In this document: piece after piece, positions 17,214 through 22,281 of the stretch | Numbering within the stretch: the first letter of the stretch is position 1 | How the letters are laid out: each line of letters begins with the position of its first letter | IMG/VR virus record: IMGVR_UViG_3300031857_001536 | Location: 1-22,281 of that record | Origin: a virus | DNA length: 22,281 nucleotides | Strand: one strand, 5' to 3' | Notes under the pieces: generated by a model | Database searches by the model: none | What the model was told of the DNA's origin: nothing | What the model saw: only the letters and a program-made list of their open reading frames with translations | Program-made: the position numbers and the translations under genes

Positions 17214-18185
17214 TTAGATAGAATAAGTAAAGTATTCAACATCGTCTTTCGGTAGATCGGTTGGTGAATCTTTCAGACTCAACAACAGGGCTTCCCATTG
17301 GCTTTTTCGATATTCCCAACTGTGTGCCATGTTAGCATAGGCTTGCTGAACGACAGCATTACGTTTGAAACCTTCGTTACTTTGTATAGTACCACGCATG
17401 ATTTGATAAAACAATCCCGCATGGCGGTTTTGATCTTCATCGAAGTGGTACATAGTAGTTAGGTTGGCAGCAGTTTCATACAGTGCCCCCAGATCGGAGT
17501 GTACGCAGTTCAGACCAGCAGACATGGCTTCCATCAGCACCAAGCACGAAGTCTCAACCCAGGTGCTTGGGTAAGCCAGAATGTGCATCTTCTTGATGTG
17601 CTCACGAAGCTCTGCGTTTGGTAGCGACCCGTAGTATTCGATCTTCGGGTGCTGACGGCAACGCTCGAATAGTTCTTCGTAGGGCTTGTCGCGTTCACCC
17701 CAGCCATACAGATTGAAGCTGGAGAACACATGCAGTTTAATATTATCGTGATCTTCGGCAAGCTTCTCGAACACTGGTATAAGGATATTCAACCCGCGAT
17801 GCGGAGTGGACCAGTAAGCGATATTGATAACATCGTCTGGCTTCTCCAGGGCATCAGCACCGAAAGGCTCGATAGCATTGCGCATGACCACACAGTGGCT
17901 CCACGGAATGTCGTAAGCTTGAATATAACGCTGCATCTGCCAGTTCGATACGAATACCAGCTTGTGAAACTTCTTCCAGCCACCGTTAGCCAGGTGAGCC
18001 GATTCAGGATCTTCGGGAAGGTCGTGGAGCCACAGGATTCTTACCTTGTCTTCCTTCAACTCCCTGACACGAGATCCGATGATCTGAAAACGATCCAGGA
18101 GATCTTGGTCAATGCTGTCGTGTAAACGCTTCATCATAAGTTCGGTTCCGCCCATAGCGTTCTTATTTAATTCGTTTAGTTCCAT
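17214..18185 (-). CDS. Glycosyltransferase, GT-B fold (GT4-like)
   Basis: This encodes 323 residues. Features in order are GGTELMMKRLHDSI near residues 12-25 (the N-terminal Gly-Gly loop), FVSNWQMQRY, NAIEPFG, IAYWSTPHRGLNILIPVFEKL and YYGSLPNAELREHIKKMHIL, then WVETSCLVLMEAMSAG with the E-x7-E nucleotide-sugar motif of GT4 enzymes. All are expected for a retaining GT-B transferase. The N-terminal domain seems shortened relative to bacterial enzymes. In T4-type phages such enzymes may modify DNA, virion or host surface; the acceptor is not shown here. First gene of the leftward operon behind the promoter at 18214-18242. Confidence 0.85.
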   Translation of the reverse strand: MELNELNKNAMGGTELMMKRLHDSIDQDLLDRFQIIGSRVRELKEDKVRILWLHDLPEDPESAHLANGGWKKFHKLVFVSNWQMQRYIQAYDIPWSHCVVMRNAIEPFGADALEKPDDVINIAYWSTPHRGLNILIPVFEKLAEDHDNIKLHVFSSFNLYGWGERDKPYEELFERCRQHPKIEYYGSLPNAELREHIKKMHILAYPSTWVETSCLVLMEAMSAGLNCVHSDLGALYETAANLTTMYHFDEDQNRHAGLFYQIMRGTIQSNEGFKRNAVVQQAYANMAHSWEYRKSQWEALLLSLKDSPTDLPKDDVEYFTYSI

Positions 18186-18213
18186 AAAAAGTCCATATTA
18201 ATGCCTATGAGCC

Positions 18214-18242
18214 ATTATAACATATAAATACTTTTGAGTCAA
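18214..18242 (-). promoter_or_regulatory. Leftward sigma-70 early promoter overlapping a late promoter
   Basis: On the minus strand TTGACT (18242-18237), 17 bases, TATAAT (18219-18214). It drives the operon 18185-12673. The rightward late element TATAAATA (18223-18230) lies inside its spacer. Confidence 0.85.
18223..18230 (+). promoter_or_regulatory. T4-type late promoter TATAAATA
   Basis: TATAAATA followed by CTTTT matches the T4 late -10 consensus recognised by the gp55 sigma factor. It is 26 bases before the endolysin start codon, leaving room for a short leader with AAGGAG. Confidence 0.8.
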
Positions 18243-18256
18243 TAAGGAGAGATCAC

Positions 18257-18685
18257 ATGGTAACAAGTAAACAAGCATTAGCCAAGTATGGCGCACCTGA
18301 ATTGGAAAAAGGCATGGTGGTCTGGGATGTCCCAGCAGATATTGAAGCTGCTATTCCAACTGCCCCAAAGAGAGTCTATTGCAATAGAGATCTAGTAAAA
18401 CCATTAGAACAAGCATTCAGAAATTTGATTGCTCGTGGTCTAACTAAAGAACTTAAAACCTGGGATGGTTGCTTTAACATTCGTAAAAAGAAAGGCAATG
18501 CATCACACAGCCTACACAGCTGGGGACTAGCAATTGATTTGAACGCAGCATGGAACGGTTGGAAGAAAAAGCCAACTCTGTCGGCTGGCTTCGTTAAGTG
18601 CTTCAAAGACGCTGGCTTCGATTGGGGTGGCGATTGGGTTTCAACACCAGATGGTATGCATTTCCAATTGGCTAAACTGCCATGA
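18257..18685 (+). CDS. M15-family peptidase endolysin (L-alanyl-D-glutamate or D-Ala-D-Ala type)
   Basis: This encodes 142 residues. Zinc-site motifs of the Peptidase_M15_4 family are clear: SLHSWGLAID with H87 and D94, and DGMHFQL with H135. FDWGGDW (D122, D126) lies between them as in that family. The enzyme should cut peptide cross-bridges or stem peptides of peptidoglycan for lysis. No signal peptide or membrane segment is present, so it probably depends on a holin, which is not in this window. An AAGGAG site eight bases upstream and a late promoter fit a late lysis gene. The stop overlaps the next start (ATGA). Confidence 0.9.
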   Translation: MVTSKQALAKYGAPELEKGMVVWDVPADIEAAIPTAPKRVYCNRDLVKPLEQAFRNLIARGLTKELKTWDGCFNIRKKKGNASHSLHSWGLAIDLNAAWNGWKKKPTLSAGFVKCFKDAGFDWGGDWVSTPDGMHFQLAKLP

Positions 18686-19038
18686 GATTTCCCTGGGCTA
18701 TAAGTGCAATAATTGCAGTTCTGTTACTTGCTTCTTGTGAGCAACAAAAATCATACACACCGATGCAAAAAGAGCACAATAGAACTGGTGTGCCAATAAC
18801 CGTAACAGTATACGAGCACGAATCGTATGGCGATGTTACAAGAGCACTACAGCGTTTTCAGAGAGAAAACAAACAACCAAGAACAACGGATCCATCTTTA
18901 GGGTGGGCTGCTTGGGATCTACACGCACCATATCAGTGTGATATTCATATCAAACCACCAGATAAAATAAACGATGATGATGTTATGACCCTGGGACATG
19001 AAATGGCACACTGTCTGTACGGATCATATCACAAGTAA
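18682..19038 (+). CDS. Lipoprotein with HExxH metallopeptidase-like motif, lysis-linked
   Basis: This encodes 118 residues. The N terminus has a basic start, a hydrophobic stretch and the lipobox L16-A17-S18-C19, so it should be a lipoprotein exported by the host Sec and Lsp pathway. The C terminus TLGHEMAHCLYGSYHK gives H106-E107-x2-H110 with H117 as a possible third zinc ligand. From memory, similar small lipoproteins of unknown function ending GHE.LHC..G..H occur in phages and bacteria. It overlaps the endolysin stop (ATGA). Position suggests a role in lysis, perhaps in place of an outer-membrane spanin, but that is inference. Confidence 0.8.
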   Translation: MRFPWAISAIIAVLLLASCEQQKSYTPMQKEHNRTGVPITVTVYEHESYGDVTRALQRFQRENKQPRTTDPSLGWAAWDLHAPYQCDIHIKPPDKINDDDVMTLGHEMAHCLYGSYHK

Positions 19039-19041
19039 AAA

Positions 19042-19073
19042 GAAAGCCAGCTCAATGCTGGCTTCTTTTATTT
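19042..19073. terminator. Bidirectional intrinsic terminator
   Basis: AAGCCAGC (19044-19051) and GCTGGCTT (19057-19064) form a stem with a five-base loop. CTTTTATTT follows on the plus strand and TCTTTTTA on the minus strand, so it can serve both the lysis pair and the converging gene that stops at 19068. Confidence 0.85.
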
Positions 19074-19295
19074 GGCTTTCGGCTTTTTCTTGGTTGCTGT
19101 AATCTTAGCAGCAACTTTTGGTTTTTTGGCAGCTGGTTTTTTTGTTTTTGCTTTTGACGTAAGAAGGTAGTGCTCTTCAGCCACGCCCTCTTTTTTCTTT
19201 TCTACGACAACAACAGGTGATGGTCTTTCATCACGGATATCGTACTTTCTCAGACCCAGCGATTTGTATACCCACTTGATAATTGACTTAAACAT
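19068..19295 (-). CDS. Small protein with histone-H1-like Lys/Ala/Pro tail
   Basis: This encodes 75 residues. The start at 19295 is chosen because GAGGA lies six bases upstream; the open frame continues to 19322 but that part lies in a hairpin. Residues 1-20 (MFKSIIKWVYKSLGLRKYDI) form a basic amphipathic helix, perhaps membrane-associated. The last 27 residues are a Lys/Ala/Pro-rich tail (TKKPAAKKPKVAAK and further), as in histone H1-like bacterial proteins. DNA or RNA binding through the tail is likely by composition but unproven. Confidence 0.65.
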   Translation of the reverse strand: MFKSIIKWVYKSLGLRKYDIRDERPSPVVVVEKKKEGVAEEHYLLTSKAKTKKPAAKKPKVAAKITATKKKPKAK

Positions 19296-19310
19296 AGTTT
19301 CCTCAATATT

Positions 19311-19346
19311 AGAAATGCCCACCAGACCATTCTAGTGGGCATTTCT
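19311..19346. terminator. 12-base perfect hairpin between genes
   Basis: AGAAATGCCCAC (19311-19322) and GTGGGCATTTCT (19335-19346) form a perfect stem with a 12-base loop. On the minus strand it lies between the HTH gene and the Lys-rich gene, with only a weak U-rich tail; it may terminate or may separate the expression of the two. CTAAATA on the minus strand (19353-19347) is immediately next to it. Confidence 0.65.
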
Positions 19347-19364
19347 ATTTAGCCTACACGAAGA

Positions 19365-19586
19365 TTAGCGGTTGCTTTTCTTGGCGGTGGTTGCACCTTT
19401 CAGCGAGTACGAAACAGTACCATCATTCTTTTTGGTGCGGGTAGCAACGATTCTGTTGTTGATGGTTTCATTCAGGTCAGAAACGGTTGCGCGAGGATTC
19501 GCAATGTTGAACTTGGTGCGGATCTGCTCGACAGTCATGGAACGACCACTTTGCAGGGCTTTCAGTAATTTTGCGGATTTTGTCAT
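19365..19586 (-). CDS. Small helix-turn-helix DNA-binding protein
   Basis: This encodes 73 residues. The start at 19586 follows GGAG by six bases; a start four codons earlier has no site. The segment AKLLKALQSGRSMTVEQIRT, then KFNIANPRATVSDLNETI and a beta-wing-like VATRTKKNDGTVSYSLKG, matches the winged-HTH pattern LLKALQ.G..LT..QI...F.I.NP.A.V..LR known in many phage proteins. It should bind DNA, perhaps as a regulator. A sigma-70 promoter and a small inverted repeat (TTGCCG-TAATT-GGCGAA, 19607-19623) lie in its leader and could be a self-regulatory operator. Confidence 0.8.
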   Translation of the reverse strand: MTKSAKLLKALQSGRSMTVEQIRTKFNIANPRATVSDLNETINNRIVATRTKKNDGTVSYSLKGATTAKKSNR

Positions 19587-19627
19587 GATAAACTCCATAG
19601 TTTAATTTGCCGTAATTGGCGAAGGGG

Positions 19628-19657
19628 ATTATAACACAATGCTATCGGCTTTGTCAA
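19628..19657 (-). promoter_or_regulatory. Leftward sigma-70 promoter for the HTH gene
   Basis: On the minus strand TTGACA (19657-19652), 18 bases, TATAAT (19633-19628), with TG one base before the -10 box (extended -10). The -35 box lies inside the 3' end of the GIY-YIG gene. Confidence 0.8.
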
Positions 19658-20066
19658 TCTTACCGATATTTTTCCTGGTAAACTTCACCAGGATGTTCCC
19701 ATTATACCATGCTGGCGATCCGTCTGCAAGTGTTTCTTCAAGAACGTTCAGATGAAACTGCAATTTGGCTTCCCAATAATTGGTTTCACCGCGAGTCTTG
19801 CATAAGCGTATGATCTTTCTGGTAAATTTATCTTTACCAAAAACATCAATATCTTTTAATAGGATTTCACTCGACCCGTAGTAGCCTTTCCAATCAGACT
19901 CAACACGGGACTTCTTTTTCTTACCTTTAACCTGGCGAGTCTTCGCAGCAGTGAAATATTTTCTGCCGATGTATTTCTTACCCGACTCGTTGTTTTCGAT
20001 CAGGTAAATAAAACCATAGTAACCATCAGGGATCTCTTCTATTGGCGATCCGTTATACAACCACAT
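19629..20066 (-). CDS. GIY-YIG endonuclease, T4-type free-standing
   Basis: This encodes 145 residues. GFIYLIENNESGKKYIGRKY (residues 18-37) is the GIY-YIG signature. GYYGSSEILLKDIDVFGKDK follows, then E99 in NYWEAKLQ is the likely metal-binding Glu. YNGNILVKFTR completes the core. It is similar to putative Seg-like or phage GIY-YIG nucleases in T4-type genomes. No DNA-binding NUMOD domain is visible, so recognition would rely on the core. The leader holds a palindrome with a CTAAATA late-type motif. Its position after nrdB parallels the tendency of homing nucleases to sit near nrd genes. Confidence 0.85.
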   Translation of the reverse strand: MWLYNGSPIEEIPDGYYGFIYLIENNESGKKYIGRKYFTAAKTRQVKGKKKKSRVESDWKGYYGSSEILLKDIDVFGKDKFTRKIIRLCKTRGETNYWEAKLQFHLNVLEETLADGSPAWYNGNILVKFTRKNIGKIDKADSIVL

Positions 20067-20076
20067 GTGAAGCTCC

Positions 20077-20098
20077 AGACTAAATCAGTATTTAGTCT
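20077..20098 (-). promoter_or_regulatory. Palindrome containing a candidate late promoter
   Basis: AGACTAAAT (20077-20085) and ATTTAGTCT (20090-20098) are perfect inverses around CAGT. On the minus strand the palindrome contains CTAAATA (20095-20089), suitably placed for the gene starting at 20066, whose GGAG follows. It overlaps the stop codon of the 43-residue gene. Confidence 0.5.
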
Positions 20099-20223
20099 TC
20101 GTCTTCACCATCAGATACTTCTTCGCCACAGAAAGGGCAGTAGGAAACTACCCCATCCGATAGACCATCTACGAATTCAACTGTGAATAATGACTCACAT
20201 TCTTCGCATCTGTGTTCGTCCAT
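20092..20223 (-). CDS. 43-residue zinc-ribbon protein
   Basis: This small gene encodes MDEHRCEECESLFTVEF and so on, 43 residues. C6-x2-C9 and C29-x2-C32 (CPFCGEE) form a classical zinc ribbon, and the C terminus is acidic. AAAGGGAAA precedes the ATG, which lies 11 bases after the nrdB stop, so it is co-transcribed with the reductase. Short zinc-ribbon proteins of this type are frequent in T4-type phages; the role is unknown. Confidence 0.75.
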   Translation of the reverse strand: MDEHRCEECESLFTVEFVDGLSDGVVSYCPFCGEEVSDGEDED

Positions 20224-20234
20224 TAGTTTTCCCT

Positions 20235-21206
20235 TTAAGCCCATACATCATCCCATTTTCCCGACAATGCACCACGAGCGTAGTCCGTTGCACGGTTTTC
20301 AAAGAAGTTTGTATGTGTTGGTGCGTTAATCATATGCTCGACCCAAGGTAGTGGATTCTTCTTGATACCAAAGATTCCTTTCAACCCCAAGGAAATGAGC
20401 CTACGGTCCGTAATATAACGAATGTAGTTCTTAACCTCATCTGATGTTAAATCTTCCATAGAACCCATATTGAACGACAGATCGATGAACTTGTCTTCCA
20501 GATCAACCATCTTACTGGCGATTGTGTAGAGTTGTCCCTTCAATTCATCGTTCCATACTTCTCGGTTCTCTTCTATGTATGTTCTGAAGAGTTTCACCAT
20601 GTTCTCGGTGTGCTGAGTTTCATCAACAATAGACCAGGTAATGATCTGCCCCATACCCTTCATCTTACCGTGACGTGGGAAGTTCAGAAGCATGATGAAA
20701 GATGAGAACAACTGCATACCCTCAGTGAACGCAGAGAATACCGCGATGTTCTGAGCCATTTGGGATACATCACCAGTGTTCATACTCTCGACATACTCGT
20801 GCTTCTCTTTCATCGCAGTGTATTCCAGGAACTCGTTGTAGGTCGTTTCTGGAAGACCAAGCGTTTCGATCAGGTGCGAGTATGCAGCGATATGCAAGGC
20901 TTCACGGGCAGCGAAGCCAAGAAGCATCATTCTGACTTCTGGTTGCGGGAAGTGTGGCAGATAGCTGGTTACATAAGCGCCAGCAACGTCAATATCACCC
21001 TGGGTGAAGAAGCGGAAAATGTTGGTTAGAAAATATTTTTCTCCGCCAGTCAACTTGTGCTTCCAATCCTTCACATCTTCATTCATTGGTACTTCGGTAT
21101 GAAGCCAGTGGCTCTGTTCGTGCTTGAGCCACGCATCGTATGCCCACGCATACTGGAACGGCTTAAAGTACGAACGATTGTCTTGTAGCGTCAGCTGCTT
21201 TGTCAT
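20235..21206 (-). CDS. nrdB: Class Ia ribonucleotide reductase small (beta) subunit
   Basis: This encodes 323 residues. It houses the diiron-tyrosyl radical cofactor that drives reduction of ribonucleoside diphosphates by NrdA. Ligand motifs are complete: Asp in FFTQGDIDVAG, Glu and His in REALHIAAYSH with the radical Tyr at the expected position, Glu in FTEGMQLFSSF, and Glu and His in VDETQH. All correspond to E. coli D84, E115, H118, Y122, E204, E238 and H241. The start overlaps the upstream gene by 44 bases, with a purine-rich AAGAGA before the ATG. The protein supplies deoxynucleotides for phage replication. Confidence 0.95.
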   Translation of the reverse strand: MTKQLTLQDNRSYFKPFQYAWAYDAWLKHEQSHWLHTEVPMNEDVKDWKHKLTGGEKYFLTNIFRFFTQGDIDVAGAYVTSYLPHFPQPEVRMMLLGFAAREALHIAAYSHLIETLGLPETTYNEFLEYTAMKEKHEYVESMNTGDVSQMAQNIAVFSAFTEGMQLFSSFIMLLNFPRHGKMKGMGQIITWSIVDETQHTENMVKLFRTYIEENREVWNDELKGQLYTIASKMVDLEDKFIDLSFNMGSMEDLTSDEVKNYIRYITDRRLISLGLKGIFGIKKNPLPWVEHMINAPTHTNFFENRATDYARGALSGKWDDVWA

Positions 21207-21576
21207 TCTCTTTTTCTTCCTTTTCTTCTTTCTTGGGTGCTTCTTCTCGGATTACGGTTTTGCTTAGTGTTTTGATTCCAAGCTTCTTTAGGTTTTGTTG
21301 CATGGTGTAGCTGTTGGCATTATCGTCTAGATATAGATATGCCAGTTCATACTTACCTTTCGGTATAAACGCTGGGAAGTTCTGTACACCCGTTCCTGGC
21401 GGGAACTGAGTGTACTTCATGATCGCAGGGATTCTATAGAACGAATAGATATCAATATCATAGAAATTGCTCAAAAGATTTATCTGCCTGATGAAATCTT
21501 CTGCTTTCACATTATGAGTCCTGACAATAAAAGCCAAAGACTTACGTTGGTGTTTTACTTTATTATCAGGGTTCAT
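21163..21576 (-). CDS. Unknown protein encoded between nrdA and nrdB
   Basis: This encodes 137 residues from ATG at 21576, which follows the nrdA stop by one base (TGATATG) with GAAGGT upstream. KSLAFIVRTHNVKAEDFIRQ and YDIDIYSFYRIPAIMKYTQF, then GVQNFPAFIPKGKYELAYLY, suggest alternating strands and helices. The position of Phe-Pro-Ala-Phe resembles the cis-Pro loop of thioredoxin-like folds, but there are no cysteines at all, so no redox activity of that kind. The C terminus is a Glu/Lys-rich charged tail. The tight coupling to both nrd genes implies a linked role, possibly in assembly or regulation of the reductase; this is inference. Confidence 0.65.
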   Translation of the reverse strand: MNPDNKVKHQRKSLAFIVRTHNVKAEDFIRQINLLSNFYDIDIYSFYRIPAIMKYTQFPPGTGVQNFPAFIPKGKYELAYLYLDDNANSYTMQQNLKKLGIKTLSKTVIREEAPKKEEKEEKENDKAADATRQSFVL

Positions 21577-21577
21577 A

Positions 21578-22281
21578 TCAACCTTCACATGCTAAACAAT
21601 CATTACCATCGACAATTGATTTCAAATCAATCTCTTTAATGATCTGACGCTCGATACGCTTCGATACTTTATCAGCCTTACCGATCTTTTCGGAACGGCA
21701 GTAGTACAGAGTCTTCAATCCCAACTTCCACGCCATAAAGTGTACAGCATGAAGATACTTAATGTTAGCATCTGGACGGAAAAATAAGTTAAGGGATTGA
21801 CCCTGGTCAATAAAAGATTGACGATCTGCTGCATGTTCGACCAGCCAGCGTTGATCAATTTCCATTGATGTTTTAAATACATCTTTTGTATATTCATTCA
21901 TCCACTCCAAGTGTTGTACAGAACCATCGTTTGCAGTAATAGAAGACCAAATATCTTCATAGTTTAATTTAGCATCCGACTCACACGCATCACGAATCAC
22001 TTTGTCGAGGAACTTGTTCTTAGTGAAGTGTGCACCAGACAGGGTATCCTGGCGGTACGCATTGGCACGATAAGGCTCGATAGAAGGCGATGTGTTGCCC
22101 ATGATGATCGAACTCGAAGCATTTGGTGCGATTGCTTGCATATGCGAGAAACGTTGTCCAGTGCCTTCTGCGTCTGGTGCTTCACCACGTTCTGCACCAA
22201 GCTCAAGATTAGCCACTTTTAAGAGTGATTGCATTCGACCAAAGATTCTCATGTTTGCTGACTTAGCCAAAGCAGACTCGA
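21578..22281 (-). CDS. nrdA: Class Ia ribonucleotide reductase large (alpha) subunit, C-terminal part
   Basis: The window holds the last 233 or so residues; the N-terminal two thirds, with the allosteric sites and the active-site cysteines, lie outside. RFSHMQAIAPNASSSIIMGN and SPSIEPYRANAYRQDTLSG are the conserved substrate-barrel region. KTLYYCRSEK contains the tyrosine pair equivalent to E. coli Y730-Y731 in the radical path. The C terminus NDCLACEG carries the C-x2-C shuttle pair that is re-reduced by thioredoxin or glutaredoxin (E. coli has C-x4-C). The frame is open to the window edge. It is the first visible gene of the leftward nrd unit. Confidence 0.93.
   Translation of the reverse strand, partial: ESALAKSANMRIFGRMQSLLKVANLELGAERGEAPDAEGTGQRFSHMQAIAPNASSSIIMGNTSPSIEPYRANAYRQDTLSGAHFTKNKFLDKVIRDACESDAKLNYEDIWSSITANDGSVQHLEWMNEYTKDVFKTSMEIDQRWLVEHAADRQSFIDQGQSLNLFFRPDANIKYLHAVHFMAWKLGLKTLYYCRSEKIGKADKVSKRIERQIIKEIDLKSIVDGNDCLACEG

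Noticed and set aside
1-22281. tRNA genes, rRNA genes, CRISPR arrays, transposases or integrase
   Set aside because: I scanned for T-loop motifs, regularly spaced repeats, and DDE or tyrosine-recombinase motifs and saw none; a tRNA scan would settle the first point.

Overview
The window looks like part of the genome of a T4-type (tevenvirus-like) contractile-tailed phage of an unidentified Gram-negative bacterium. The main evidence is a T4-style RNase H/flap exonuclease, class Ia ribonucleotide reductase genes (nrdA, partial, and nrdB), an MGME1-like exonuclease, free-standing homing-endonuclease-type genes, a T4-type late promoter (TATAAATA) in front of an M15 endolysin, and head-protein-like genes with short capsid-targeting-like N termini. 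A lipobox protein and a peptidoglycan peptidase point to a Gram-negative host. Early promoters have canonical sigma-70 hexamers, and ribosome binding sites are mostly GGGAG/GGAG. No tRNA, rRNA, CRISPR array or transposase was seen.

Layout. (1) 1-7460 is an early accessory region of about twenty small, mostly uncharacterised genes. They are read rightwards to about 5770, leftwards from 6722 to 5865, and rightwards again at 6892-7413. The genes sit in short translationally coupled groups, each headed by its own cassette of hairpin, sigma-70 promoter and GGGAG leader. In several cassettes the -35 box lies in the loop of the hairpin that ends the previous gene. They resemble the PeSL (promoter-early stem-loop) cassettes known from T4-type phages. 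(2) 7461-7848 is a non-coding block between converging genes, with long C, G, A and T runs. (3) 9333-7849 is a leftward operon of small genes behind a near-consensus early promoter. (4) 9431-12676 is a rightward group behind a late-promoter-like CTAAATA. It encodes a repeat protein, a 402-residue protein with HEAT-like repeats and a Cys-bearing C-terminal motif, a NUMOD3 homing-endonuclease-like protein, and two small proteins with T4 internal-protein-like N termini. (5) 18185-12673 is a tightly coupled leftward early operon: glycosyltransferase, two T4-type conserved unknowns, RNase H, a DUF6433-like protein, two small proteins, the PD-(D/E)XK exonuclease and a HExxH metallopeptidase-like protein. 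(6) 18257-19038 is a rightward late lysis pair: endolysin and a lipoprotein with HExxH. (7) 22281-19068 is leftward: nrdA, an unknown gene, nrdB, a 43-residue zinc-ribbon protein, a GIY-YIG nuclease, a small HTH protein and a Lys-rich small protein.

The genes fit a T4-like programme: early host-takeover genes, nucleotide and DNA metabolism, then late head and lysis genes. The regulatory architecture is the most striking part. There are nested terminator-promoters, a divergent promoter whose two leaders are near-identical inverted copies, and an early promoter whose spacer contains the late promoter of the opposite strand. The most interesting protein-level candidate is the 9431-12676 cluster, which may encode proteins packaged in the head and delivered to the host. 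That reading is inference from N-terminal motifs and promoter type.
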